From Jacaranda mimosifolia (lineage: Eukaryota > Streptophyta > Magnoliopsida > Lamiales > Bignoniaceae), in contig CM032117.1 of assembly GCA_018894105.1 (NCBI GenBank), forward strand, positions 27,694,501-27,758,500: a stretch of 64,000 nt of DNA. Direction: 5' to 3'. This document shows positions 36,101 through 48,300 of the stretch, one piece after another. The translations under genes and the position numbers were made by a program. Within the stretch, counting starts at the first letter, position 1. Each line of letters starts with the position of its first letter. The notes under the pieces were generated by a model. The model did not search any database and was not told the DNA's origin. It saw nothing but the letters and a program-made list of their open reading frames with translations.

Positions 36101-36808
36101 AAGGCATTGAGATTTACAAATTCTCCTCGCTGGTATGGAACAATGATGGAATTACATGAAACGTTTGATATGATTATGATGTCTCTGATATGATAAGGTT
36201 AATTATAAATAATTTTATCAAAGCATCTCTTAATTTATATAAAACCTTAAGATATCTCAAATATATGTGCATTTGACTTATAAAGCTTTATTACAAAAGC
36301 CTATTACAAAAATCTAGTTATCCTGGCAAGTTTGTTTCCTACTTAAATTCTCACTCTATCATCTTCCACTGCAGATTAAGCTCTATATGGGTAACTTTCT
36401 CCAACTTTTCTCACTGAATCATTCAGAGTCACCCTTATACTTCTCTTTATACAGATGAGGTCGGAATAGTCATACCAAAAAAAGAAACTTGGGAATAAAG
36501 AACGAAGAAATTTACTTTTGTTTGAATCCTAATGTACCTAGATCAATAAGTTCATGTATGTACATAATAAGACTTATAGCTATGGCGGCTTTAGTGCCAT
36601 ACCTCAGGTACTAGTATATGTATACTCATTTATAACTAGAGGAAAAGTTCAGGCTAGTATACAAAAAATAAAATATAGGTTGTTCCTTTTAATACAATTT
36701 GTCATTTTATTTTGTTAGTTTGTGCTTGGCATTGGCCCTTGAAAGGAAAATCTCCTAGAGAGCGTTAGTGTCACGGTATGGTGACTTCGGGACCTCTGAG
36801 GCACCACA
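33144..36808 (+). repeat. 5' LTR of Gypsy element (3.67 kb)
   Basis: Starts TGTAACACCC and ends GAGGCACCACA. TATA box at 33696-33703. A segment of about 68 bases (AAAGGATTAATCTTAAAATTTTC...CACTATGAATTTA) is present twice in tandem at 33300-33440 but only once in the 3' LTR. Two internal repeat sets are shared with the 3' LTR: about four ~105-base units at 34950-35370 (TTTTTCCTGAAATCATATACCTATCTTGTG type) and three GGGGGCCACCTCTAGAATCC-type units at 35720-36080. Apparent open frames inside are not genes. Confidence 0.92.
33696..33703 (+). promoter_or_regulatory. TATA box in Gypsy 5' LTR
   Basis: CTTCTATAAATAGGGACC, a strong plant TATA context. The 3' LTR keeps the same box at 41303-41310 (CTTCTATAAATAGGGGCC). 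Confidence 0.65.
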
Positions 36809-36830
36809 TGTAGGGGTTTATGTTGAGATA

Positions 36831-37260
36831 GGATTCAAAGAAAGGAATGTTAAAAAGTTTGTGGGAGGTTTAAAACATAATTTTTGTTGGAACACTTTGT
36901 CTACTGATGCAACAATCTATGACAAAACAATAGACCATACTATGCAAGTTGAAGCCGATATAATGGAACTTGAAGCAAAAAAAGGAAAAGCTAAGCAAGC
37001 TTAACCCCCTACCCCATGCGGTCTAAGGTCTACCTCAGAAAAAGGGATACAAAAATTTCATAAATATGGGGAAACACCCCAACAGTTGACAAGGTAACTT
37101 TGCTCGACCTCCCAATAAGCCAGAAATACTTTGCAATTTTTTTGGTCAGCATGGGCATATAGAAGCAAATTGTAGGCACAAGAATTGAACATGTTACCTA
37201 TGTGGAAATGACCAACATTATATGCGAACATGTCCCAATAATGTAAGATCAAACATAAGA
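36831..37260 (+). pseudogene. Gypsy gag, 5'-deleted remnant
   Basis: Only 22 bases separate the LTR end from sequence that already reads as the middle of gag (KKFVGGLKHNFCWNTLSTD, then MQVEADIMELEAKKGKAKQA). After a stop and frame shift two zinc-knuckle-like motifs follow: CNFFGQHGHIEANC and CYLCGNDQHYMRTC. The first keeps one cysteine-histidine pattern with F in place of the second cysteine; the second has C-x2-C-x4-H-x4-C complete. The N-terminal half of gag and the expected primer-binding site are missing, so the element lost its 5' internal end. The frame that begins at 36768 starts inside the LTR and is not a real start. Confidence 0.75.
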
Positions 37261-40200
37261 ACTCCCAACGTGAAAGCTCCTACATCAGCACCCACTGCTC
37301 GATCAGATGGAATAGGCAAAACGCTAAGCCCCCAATCTAGTGGCAAACCAAAAGTTCATGCTAGGGCCTATGCTATTGAAGGAGAAGAGATGCCAGATCC
37401 TTCAGCTTGGTGGAATGTAACATTAAATTATTGGAAAGATTGTAAAGCATTATTTGACCGCGGTGCCACCCATTTATTTGTGTCTACATCATTTACTCAT
37501 GATCTTATGCTACCATTGGATAAGATGCCTTATCTATTTGAAATTAGTACACCCATGGGCACGTCTATGGTGATCGATTTATTATGCAAAGATTGTAGGA
37601 TTGAAATCAATAGGAAAACATATTTAGCAAACCTGGTCAGAATGTCAATCAATAAGTATGATGTCATCTTAGGAATGAACTGGTTATATAGCCATCATGC
37701 TAAGATAAATTGTAGGGAGAAGACAATTGACTTGGAGATTGATAAAGACGAACTTAAGATCAAAACAAACCCTCTCAATTGTCTCTTATGTAGAAGTCAA
37801 TAAATTGTTGAAGTAGGCTTGTGAAGGTTTTCTAGCCTACATGATCAACAAGCCCAAGGATAAAGATAGAATTGAAGAAATCCCTGTGGTGAAAGATTTT
37901 CCCGAGGTATTTCAAGAAAAGTTGGTATCGTTACCATCAGATAGAGAAATTAAATTTATAATTGAGACAGTTCCAGGAGCTGCACCTATATCAAAAACAC
38001 CATATTGAATGGCACCTTCAGAATTGGTATAACTAAAAGCTCAATTACAAGAACTTTTGGATTCGGGATTCATCCAGCCTAGTACATCACCATGGGGAGC
38101 TCCAGTCCTATTTGTTAAAAAGAAAGATGGCCCATTAAGAATACGTATTGGTTACAAGGAATTAAATAGTATTGCCATTAAGAAAAAATACCTTTTACCA
38201 CATATTGATGAGTTGTTTGACCAGCTTGAAGGGTCGATGGTATTCTCTAAGTTAGATATTAGACAAGGATATTATCAATTGAAAATTAGAGAATCAGACA
38301 TCCCCAAAACTGCATTGAACTCATGTTATGGGCACTATGAATTTTTGGTAATGCCTTTTGGATTGATAAATGCACCAGCTGTATTCATGGATTTAATGCA
38401 TCGAGTGTTTAAGCCCTGCCTAGATAAATTTGTGATGATATTTATTGATGATATCTTGGTGTATTTCAAGTCTGAAGAAGAACATGAACACCATTTGAGG
38501 ATTGTATTACAGACACTATAGGAGCACAAGTTTTATGCTAAATTCAGTAAATGTGAATTTTGGCTAACTCAAGTAGCCTTTTTGGGCATATAGTGTCTAA
38601 GAATGGACTAGCAATGGATCCGACTAAGATCGAAGCTGTGATTAAGTGGAAAAGGCCCGAGAATGTTAGGTAAGTTTGAAGTTTCCTAGGATTAGCAAGA
38701 TATTGCCAAAAGTTTACAAAGAACTTCTCTAAGATTGTTGTATCCTTAACACAACTTACACAAAAAGCACACCCATTTAAGTGGGAAAAAGCATGTGAAC
38801 GAAGTTTTAGGAAGTTAAAAGAGAAATTGACTACAACATCTATGTTATCACAACCATCAAGAGTGGAAAATTTTGTAGTATATATAGATGCATCCAAGGA
38901 AGGATTAGGATGTGTCCTAATGTAGAATGGAAAGGTAATTGCATATGCCTTAAGGAAGTTAAAACCTTATGAACATAACTACCCTACCTATGACTCGGAG
39001 TTAACAACAATCATATTTGCACTTGCAAAATGGAGGCACTACCTTTATGGTACAACTTTTGAAAATTTGACCGACCATCAAAGTTTGAAGTTTCTTTTTA
39101 CCCAAAAGAAGCTAAACATGAGGCAAATGAGATGGATAGAATTTTTAAATGATTACGATTGAAGAATTTCCTACCACCTAAGAAAGGCTAACGTGGTTGC
39201 CGATGCCTTAAGCAGAAAAACAGAGCTGGCCTAAAAGAAAGATAAGGATTCAAATAAAGAACTTCACTTATTCCAAGTCCAAACTCATGCTATGACATTC
39301 AGATTTATGATTAGACCTGAATTATTCCAGAAAATTAAGGAGGTACAAGAAAAAGATGAAGAAGTTACAAAATTCAAGAAATCTATTAGCAAAATCACGA
39401 ATTCAGAATTTGACATCGACTAAGAGGGAATACTAAGGTTTGGCGGAAGAATTTGTGTCCCTAAGTCTATGCAAGAGGAAATACTAAATGAAGCACACAA
39501 ATCCAAGTACACAATCCGTCCAAAAGGAACCAAGATGTACAATGATCTTAAAAGGATTTTTTAGTGGAATAGAATGAAGTCAGATATTGCCAGTTACATA
39601 AAAAAATGCCTAGTATGTCAACAAGTTAAGGCTAAACACCAGAGGCCAGTAGGACCATTGCAACCTTTCCCTATACCAGATTAGAAATGGGAAATGGTAA
39701 CCACAAAATTTATCTTGGGACTACCAAGGGTAAGGAAAGGATTTGATGGGATTCGGGTAATTATGGATCAATTGACGAAATCTGCACACTTTCTACCAAT
39801 CAAAGTTGATTACAAGGTAGAAACCCTGGCAAATTTGTACAAAAGAGAAATTATTCGACTTCGTGGAATTCCTATTAGCATTGTTTCTGATAGAGACCCA
39901 AAGTTCACGTCAAGATTATGGAAACAGTTACAGGAGAATTTAGGAACAACGCTAAATTTTAGTACCGTTTCTCATCCTCAATCAGATGGACAATGCAAGA
40001 GAGTAATCCAAACAATAGAAGATATGTTGAGATCTTATGTAATGGACTTTAAGGATTCATGGGATAAGCACATGCCTTTAGTAGAGTTTGCCTATAATAA
40101 CAGTTATCAAGCCACAATTCAAATGGCTCCTTACAATATATTATACGGGCAAAAGTGTTGGTCTCCATTATATTAAGACCTGGATGATTGAAGAACACCA

Positions 40201-40770
40201 CCAAAAAGGGGCAAAATAGGGTCGTGCTAGCAGAAATGATTCAATAATCTATTCACAAAGTTCAGATCATCAAACAACGCATGCATACTGCCCCAAAGTC
40301 GACTAAAGAGCCATGCGAACAATCATCGATGGGATTTGGAGTTCAACGTTGATGATCAAGTTTTTTTCAAGGTTACACCACGAAAGGGAATAAAAACAAT
40401 GGGAAAAGGAGGAAAGCTACAACCCCAATATATAGGGCCCTTCCGAATTTCAAAGCGTATCGGGAAAATAGCATATAAACTTGAAATGAAAGCCAACCTC
40501 ACAAGCATCCATGATGCGTTCCATGTATCTCAACTTAGAAAATATCATCTTGATCCTTTGCATATAATATCCCATCAAGAAATTCAAATGGAACCCGATT
40601 TATCCTAAGAGGAAAGGCTAGTATGCATTCTAGATTGAAAATACCTAGAAATGCGATCTAAAAAAATCCCAATGGTAAAAGTATTGGGGAGAAGCCACGA
40701 TGTTGAGGAAGAAACTTGGGAACTTGAGGATGATATGAAGAGCCGATACCCTCATTTATTCAGAGCCTAG
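37261..40770 (+). pseudogene. Gypsy pol pseudogene (PR, RT, RNase H, integrase, chromodomain)
   Basis: Plus-strand domains in order: protease (37440-37800; ALFDRGATHLFVS, with D-R-G instead of D-S-G, and VILGMNWL); RT (38057-38580; [36 protein letters not shown], catalytic [11 protein letters not shown] at about 38438-38470); RNase H (38870-39210; VVYIDASKEGLGCVL, YPTYDSELTTIIFALAKWRH, KANVVADALSRK); integrase zinc-binding part (39510-39640; CLVCQQVKAKHQ) and core (39694-40176; [29 protein letters not shown]); GPFRISKRIGKIAYKLE at about 40438; and a chromodomain-like end (KIPMVKVLGRSHDVEEETWE, 40663-40730). In-frame stops interrupt every domain. In the DD35E triad the glutamate of DGQSER is a lysine here (DGQCKR, about 39985). 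Order fits a chromovirus. Confidence 0.92.
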
Positions 40771-40787
40771 AATTTGGGAGCCAAATT

Positions 40788-40805
40788 CCTCGAAAGAGGG
40801 GGGAT
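40788..40805 (+). other. Polypurine tract of Gypsy element
   Basis: CTCGAAAGAGGGGGGATTG leads directly into the TGTAACACCC of the 3' LTR. Confidence 0.8.
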
Positions 40806-40850
40806 TGTAACACCCCATCTCTTCTCATAAGTAATTATCCTTAAAAACAA

Positions 40851-40897
<47 letters not shown>

Positions 40898-43800
40898 AAA
40901 TTATCTAGTTACTATAAAAACAATGAAATTTAAGATTCTACATAAATAGATTATCTTATGAAGTTATCTCCTTGATTAAATTCATGGCATTTTAGATTCA
41001 ACAAGTTAATCAAAGGATTGATCTTAAAATTTCCTAAATATACCTACACTATGAATTTAGTCATGTACCCTAAGTTTTAAGGCACAAAACATATATACCT
41101 TAAGGTACAAATACATCACTATATATATATATTAGGTATATAATAAAAATAAAATATAAAATAGAAGTTTTATTTATTTCCTAGGGCCAATTCAAAATAA
41201 GACAAGAAATCAAGGACTAAATTACAATAAAATTTCAAGGTCAAATTAGAACAGAGTATAAATTCAAGGACCTCCCTAAGCAAATAATAAAACTTACACT
41301 TCTATAAATAGGGGCCAAGCCGCATTACTATTTCACAGCCAAACTTTTTTCTGTGCAGATAGCTAACCCTAGCTGCTTACACTCTTATTTCTCCATCATT
41401 TAGCTTGAAAAAACTATACCCAATCTTCCCTAACCCATCAAGGGTCGAAATTCTCAAGAAATTTCCTCAAAGTTTTCACCCCAACTCTAGAAATGCTGCA
41501 AAAATCAAAATAAATTTCCCAGTCAGAAAAACAACTGCTACCGAACTTCAATCTTCAAAAATAAAAAACCAACTCTCCAACCACTTGATCATCCATGTAA
41601 ACCTACCACTAGAAATCCCTTTATGTATAGACTATGCTAATATCATGGAATTCCAGAAGTTTCACCCAGATCAACCTGAAACTCTGCCAAAACTAACATT
41701 GCATCAAACAAGCAGAAACAATTAAAATCAAGGGTGGTATTGTTTCGGCTATCTCTAAAGAATTAGCAGTTCAAATGATGAAGTAGAATCATGGTTGAAA
41801 AGTTCTATGAATGTAGATAATATTAGAACCAGGAATCGCTAGAATTGAGGCGGTATTTTGGTCAAAAGGGGCAAGGATCGCAACCTGCCACCAGGAATGC
41901 GACTGGGTCAAAAGCTCAATTTAAACTAGAATTTGAGGAAATAAGCCCGATCCATCAACAAATTGGAACCATAAGTAAAAAGTTCATTAAGTTTATAGGT
42001 CATCTGAGGTAAATACCACCGTACAAATTTCTTAGGTTTGGCAAAAATTTGGTTTTGGTGAAACTGTACAGTTGGCTATGTGATTCTGGAAATGGGTAAG
42101 TCTTGTTGAGTAATTGTGAACATGTTATGATGATGCTAACTTGAATTTGTTTTCATAAATGTGATGAAATATGAATGTTGGGACATGTTTCAATTATGCG
42201 ATTACATTGGATAATTGGCTTTGAATTTAATTGGATTTGGTGGAAACTATAAGATATGATTTAGATACAATGATTTTACATAATTCTTGGAACAATGTGA
42301 TAAGAAAACTGTTAAGATATATTCGATTCATTTAGGAATTAATAAGTAGGAAAGATTACTTTTATATATATGATATAATTAAGTCGCTTGAATTATTAAA
42401 TAGTAACTAGACAGTTAAAATGGTATATAGTACTTTAAGTAGACTTATTTTTATTTTCATTCCCTCATAATATTATTACCAAAAGAACAATCAATAATAA
42501 TTGAATCTTAAATTTATGTAATTAAGCGTACAAGTTTGATGGAGAATCTTGATCACAGGAATCGGTGAGGCCTTCTGTTCCTTTTTAAATTTTGTTATGT
42601 TGCCTATAATTTTTTTTTCCTGAAATCATATACCTATCTTGTGTTACCTTGAGCACCTTGATTATTGATATGTGAGGTCCTCCTGTCCTTCTTAATTTCT
42701 TTTTGTTACTTGTTAACATTTTTCCTGAAATTATATATCCATATTGTGTTTCCTTTGACACATTAATTCTTGATATGTGAGGTTTTCTATTCTTTCTAAA
42801 TTTTTATTATGTTACCTGTGATTCTTTTTCCTGAAACCCTTTGAATATTGATATGTAGGGCCTTCTATTCTTTCGCAATATCTTTTCAAAAATCATATAC
42901 CTATCTCGTGTTTTTAGGAACACCTTGATCATTGATACGCGAGGTCTTTTATTCCTTTCTAAATTCCATATGTTACTTGTTAATAATTACATCTTAAAAT
43001 CATATAACCTTATCGCACTTCCTCAAATGCCTCACTTATGATGATGATAATTATTTGATTTGCTTGGTAAGTTTGAGCCAGTTGAAATCCTGAAATATTC
43101 CTAATCAAAAGATCATGGCATTAATATTTATTTCATTTGTTTCCTTATTATCAAAATTGTGCTACTTAATTTAGTAAAGTAAGCACCCCCTCTACCGAAT
43201 TTTTTCAAAACATTTCAAAATAGAAAATATTTGTTAAAATATTTTATGAAAAGTCACCCTACTCTACATAAGTTATAACTTGAAAAAGATTCGTGTTTTC
43301 TAATTATTACAAATCTTCTCATCATATTCCTCGAATCAGGAACTAAGTGCCACACTTGCTGACAGGGGGTGTGCGGTGGGGGCTACCTCTAGAGTCCCAA
43401 GGTTGATGCCTTCTGCTATATTTATTATATTCTTGACTCTTTTGAATATCTTATTCGGTCAGTACTGTAACATACATGCTGGGCAGAGCAAAGTGCCACA
43501 CTAGTTGACAGGGGATGTGCAGTGTGGGCCACCTCTTGAATCTGTTACCGTTAGCACCTTTGAATTTCAGTACTAGACATCTTTCAGCTGTATTTCGTAC
43601 CTTAAAGGATAAAATCCTATTTTATTCTTCATGAAATAAAGTGTAAAGAACTAAGTGTTACATGCCATTGTGTGATGAAGGCCACCTCTAAAATCCTGTA
43701 TACTTAAGTTTGAACATGAAAGAGGCATTAAGATTTACGAATTCTCCTTGCTGATATGGGATAATGATGGAGTTACATGAAATGTTTGAAATGATTATGA

Positions 43801-44428
43801 TGTCTCTAATCTGACAAAGTTTCTTGCATGTAATTTAATTAAAGCATCTCTTAATTTATATAAAACCTTAAGATATCTCAAATATATGTGCATTTGACTT
43901 ATAAAGCTCTATTACTAAATCTTGTTACAGAAATCTAATTATCCTGACAAGTTTGTTTCCTACTTAAATTCTCACTCTATCATCTTCCACTACAGATTAA
44001 GCTCTACACAGGTAACTTTCTCCAACTTTTCTCACTGATTCGTTCGAACTCACCCTTATACTTCTCTTTATACAGATAAGGCTGGATTGGTCATACCGGA
44101 AGAAGAAACTTGAGAATAGAGAAGGAAGAATTTATCTTTTATTTGAATCCCAATGTACCTAGATCATTAAGTTTATGTATGTACATAATAACACTTATAG
44201 CCATGGTAGCTTTAGTGTCATACCTCAGGTACTATTTATGTGTGCTCATCTGTAATTAGAGGAAAAGTTCAGGCTAGTGTACAAAAAATAAAATATAAGA
44301 TGTTACTTTTAATATGATTTGTCATTTTATTTTGTTAGTCTGTGCTTTGGACTGGCCCTTGAAAGGAAAATCTCCTAGAAAGGGTTAGTGTCACGGTGTG
44401 GTGACTTCGGGACCTTCGGGGCGCTACG
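40806..44428 (+). repeat. 3' LTR of Gypsy element (3.62 kb)
   Basis: Pairs with 33144-36808. It ends GGGGCGCTACG where the 5' copy ends GCACCACA, so the terminal CA has become CG. It carries an (ATT)n expansion at 40849-40896 that the 5' copy lacks, keeps the TATA box at 41303-41310, and has the same internal ~105-base and GGGGGCCACC-type repeat sets. Confidence 0.92.
40849..40896. repeat. (ATT)n microsatellite in 3' LTR
   Basis: About fifteen tandem TTA trinucleotides. The homologous place in the 5' LTR (33178-33190) has only two or three. Confidence 0.9.
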
Positions 44429-44501
44429 GTGATAATATCAAATCCTTTATTTGATGAAAATATATGCGTATGAAATAGAAGAATTCTAACCCATTTCAAT
44501 A
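44429..44501. repeat. ~600-bp repeat, piece between two insertions
   Basis: GTGATAATATCAAATCCTTTATTTGATGAAAATATATG...GAAGAATTCTAACCCATTTCAATA continues the repeat unit broken at 33143 and is cut again at 44502. It includes the Gypsy target duplication on its left and the CAATA duplication of the Copia element on its right. Confidence 0.85.
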
Positions 44502-45376
44502 TGAGAGTGATTATAAGCCTAAGAGGGGATGAATTAGGCTAAATAGATTTTAATGCAGCGGAAGTTTATCACTCAAAATTTTTTTGGCTTTCAAAATACT
44601 TTTAGTCTTTTGCAGAAAATAGTTTTAGACACTGACTGGAATTCATAAATATCAGTTAAGCAACCAGTCATACCAATGATAAATAAAGCAATAAAACAGA
44701 AATAAATGAATACTGGAATTCATAGTGGTTTGACAAATAGCTACTCCACTACCTAACCTTTTATTTAGGATTTGGAATTTGTCAAATCAATTAAGATGTA
44801 AGAATCTTTTACAAGTAAATATATTAATGTGACAAAATAAATGATAAGAATTAGAAACACCCTAGCAACGTGAAACTAGCTCCCCACAGAGAGCTAAATC
44901 GAAATTCCAGATAGGATATAAGATAGATTTTAGAATGCTATGAAACTAGTTGCTTCGTGAGCAGGTTTGAGGGAACTTTCGCCAGTCTCACTTGCATAAC
45001 CTTTGCAGGCTGATGCATGAGTTGCTGCCACTCCGCACGGCAAGCTCTAGTATCTCCATCCATATCGGAAGCTATAACACTACAGAAGATTTCAACAGCA
45101 CCGCTCTACTGGTTTCTTCACCTAGAGGTCTTTAGGGTAACCTAGCGCTTGATTTGTTCTCTTCATGGGGTCCCTCAAGAGCAGGTACGATCCCATCCCT
45201 CTTCACCACTATATCCTTCGAGATAAAAAAATCATTGTCCTTGTCTCCCCATGGTCCGTCAAAGGTAACACTTAACCACAAATAAAGCAGGGAATTAGCA
45301 ACACTTAAGCACAAAACGTATATGAGAGTGTCACACTTCTTAAGAACACTTAACAAAAATATTTTCTCGCCATGAG

Positions 45377-48300
45377 TGGAGGTGTCAAATGGGCCCGATT
45401 GAGCCAGCTCGGCCCATGTAACAGATAGTTCAAGGAGGTTTCAAGCCGAGCCGAGCCGACTCGCGGGAAGGATTGTGACAGGTTGAAACTTGAAAAATCC
45501 AGCTTGGCTCAAAAACAACCCACGATATCGATGGGTTGATTTATATATGGGCCAAGCTAGGTAGGCTAGCTCATAGTTTGGCTCGCAAGCCAGCTCGCAG
45601 GCTTTTTTTTTTTTTTTTAATTTTAAAATAAATTTAAAAATTCCCAGTTGTTATATTTATGTGATTATTAATATATTTTTCAACACTTACACATTTTTGA
45701 AAGACTTAATAATTTATATTTATGTGATTTTTAATATTTAGCAACGCTTAAATTGTTATAAAAACTTAGAAATTTATACTTTTATTAATTTTTTGTATCA
45801 ATTATATTTTTCAAAAATAACACCAAATAAGGTGGTGAGTGGTTTGACATGAACCCAACTACCCATCATTAATTTAGAAAAAATAATTACATAGAGGTAG
45901 ATATGACCAAACCTCTAAATAAAAATACATATTAATAATAAAAAGAAATAAATAGTTTTGTATTATCTAAACATCTAAATATGCCTAATGATAAACCGTT
46001 CATTCACTCAAGTGATCTAAATCACTTTCAGATTGAGATGCGCTGGTGGATGCGGTTTCAAGCCATTCTTCATCGTCTTTTTCTAATGGAGGTAATATGG
46101 TCTTCACCTTTCTCAAATTTTTATTTCTATACTCTTGGTCTAGCCAATCCTTCCAGAGAATATAAAACTTGATCGAATCAAATTTTAACTGCGACCTTGT
46201 ATCGATCAATGTGTGCTTGACCGCACTAAAGGCACTCTCGGATGCCACCATCGACATTTGAGGTGCGAGTACATCTTGAGCAATGCGTGAAAGAATTGGA
46301 TACACTTTAGCATTATTCTTCCACCACTCGAACACATTGAATCCTTCATAATCTTCTTCACATGTGTTTTGTAAGTATAGCGATATCTCTGCACTACATT
46401 CGAGTCTTCAACGTGACGGTCTTTCATTCATCAAATTACTTAAAGATGCAAACATTTCTCCTTTGCTAGTAGATGGATGTTGCATACCTACATGCACTTG
46501 TCCTACCCTACAATTTTGACTATATACAAAATTTTCAAAATATCTAAATTTTTTGTTTTTTCTTCATCATAGTTAAAATGCTCATGAAGTATAAAACCAT
46601 TATATTTTTGTATTAGTACAACACATATATCTAACATTAATCTAGGATCTAAAATACTTGCAATAATTGCCATGTAGGGTATTTTTTCATAATACTTAAG
46701 AAATTTTTGTTCCATTGCATAATTACTTGATTTAAATGTTCATCATATCTATGATGGTCATATATTGAGCAATTTCATATAGTGTATATAAGAACAAGTT
46801 AGATGTTGGATAAAAATGATTGGACATAATTTTGATTTTATCATTAAATTTTTGAAGAAGTGGAGCAAGAACTTCCATAATATCCCAATCCGCATCATGC
46901 AGAAATGGTTCACCATAATCATCAAATATTTCTTTATTACAAAATTCACTAGTTGTATGACGATAAGGTATTGCCTCACTAAGCATTCTATAGGTAGAGT
47001 TCCACCTATGTTGATTATCTAAGTAAAGAATTACAGATCTTGTCCTACGGTCTTGACAAATTCTTTTATATTCTTGTGTTCTAACTGATGAAACCATAAT
47101 ATGTGTTAAAGCACTTCTAATTTTACCTACTAAAAAACCAATTTTTTCTAAACCATCTTTACAACATAAATGAATAATGTGATAAAAACATCTAACATGG
47201 AAAAGAATACCATTTTCTAAAGGGCTATTAATTTAACTAATTCCCTTATGGCAGATGTATTATTAGATGCATTATCAAAAGACATCGACATAACTTTATC
47301 CATTAATTTCCAACTCCTAAGGCAACCTCTAATTGCTTCATAAATATGAATACCCATTGGGGATGACCAAGTTGTTGAAACATTCTTTTTTGCATGCACC
47401 AATTATCACCAATCCAATGAGTTGTAACACATAAATAATGCAAATTGCCTCTACCTAACCACATATCGGATGTAAAAGAAACTCTACATTTCAAATTATC
47501 AAAAATTCAATTAAATTTGAAATTTTCGCTAAATAATGTTTATACCCATCATCATAACAAGTGTTACTTTAAATGGTTTTATAAGCTGGCTGTAAATACA
47601 TATGATTAAATCTAGTTACTAATTCATTTTCGGCATAAATTAAAGGTAACTCATTTTGTGCAACTAATCTAGATAAGTCTATTCTCATATTTTCTCAACT
47701 ATATCTCCAACTTTGTAGCGTGCTTGATTCATCTCGATAAAGTTGTGATTGACCCTCTACCCCCACACCCTCTTCACTCCAACCTGGATGATGAGTGTCT
47801 AAATGTCTTTTAATTGTACTCATTCCACCTCTTTTTTTATGTTTATAAACTGCACGACAAATTTTACAATGCATCGAATCGGGTAGGCCAATAGCTATAC
47901 ATTTCCATACATCACTAGTTAGTCTTCTTTTTTGGTTTCAATGTGTATCATCATGTGTGTCAACTTCATCGGGTGCTTATGTTTCATCATCATCTAGGGG
48001 GTTTTCTTCATCTACTCTATCAGTAGTGGGAAGATATTGTTCTTGTGATTCGGTATTATGCAAAGATACGGGTGTTTGTGCAATAAAATTATATTCTTCC
48101 GTGTTTAAATTACATTCTATATAATATGGGGCTGTAGAACTATAAGAAGAGGGAAGGATAGTAGTAGGTCTTAGGGGCGGGTCTATAAATTGATGACTAG
48201 TACTATATCTAACTGGTTGAGTGGAGGGACGAATTGAGGGATCATTTAAAGGAAAATATTGGTCTACCCTTAGAGGGGTCGTAGAGCGAGTACTAGTTTA

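Larger units (their letters stand above)
33144..44428 (+). mobile_element. Ty3/Gypsy retrotransposon, chromovirus-type, with both LTRs
   Basis: An 11.3-kb element with LTRs at 33144-36808 and 40806-44428, a polypurine tract before the 3' LTR, and gag-pol in plus orientation. Flanking five bases are ATGAT (33139-33143) and GTGAT (44429-44433), a target-site duplication with one mismatch. Removing the element rejoins the ~600-bp repeat (ATAATATAAA-ATGATAATATCAAATCC). In a ~150-base stretch of LTR around 34850/42470 I count nine differences between copies, so it is younger than the Copia element at 3720. The region where the primer site and most of gag should lie is deleted. Family order PR-RT-RH-IN-chromodomain suggests a Del/Tekay-like chromovirus. 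Confidence 0.93.

Noticed and set aside
45132..45356. 74-codon minus frame in Copia LTR
   Set aside because: The equivalent region of the other LTR (57480-57660) does not keep the frame; it is LTR sequence.
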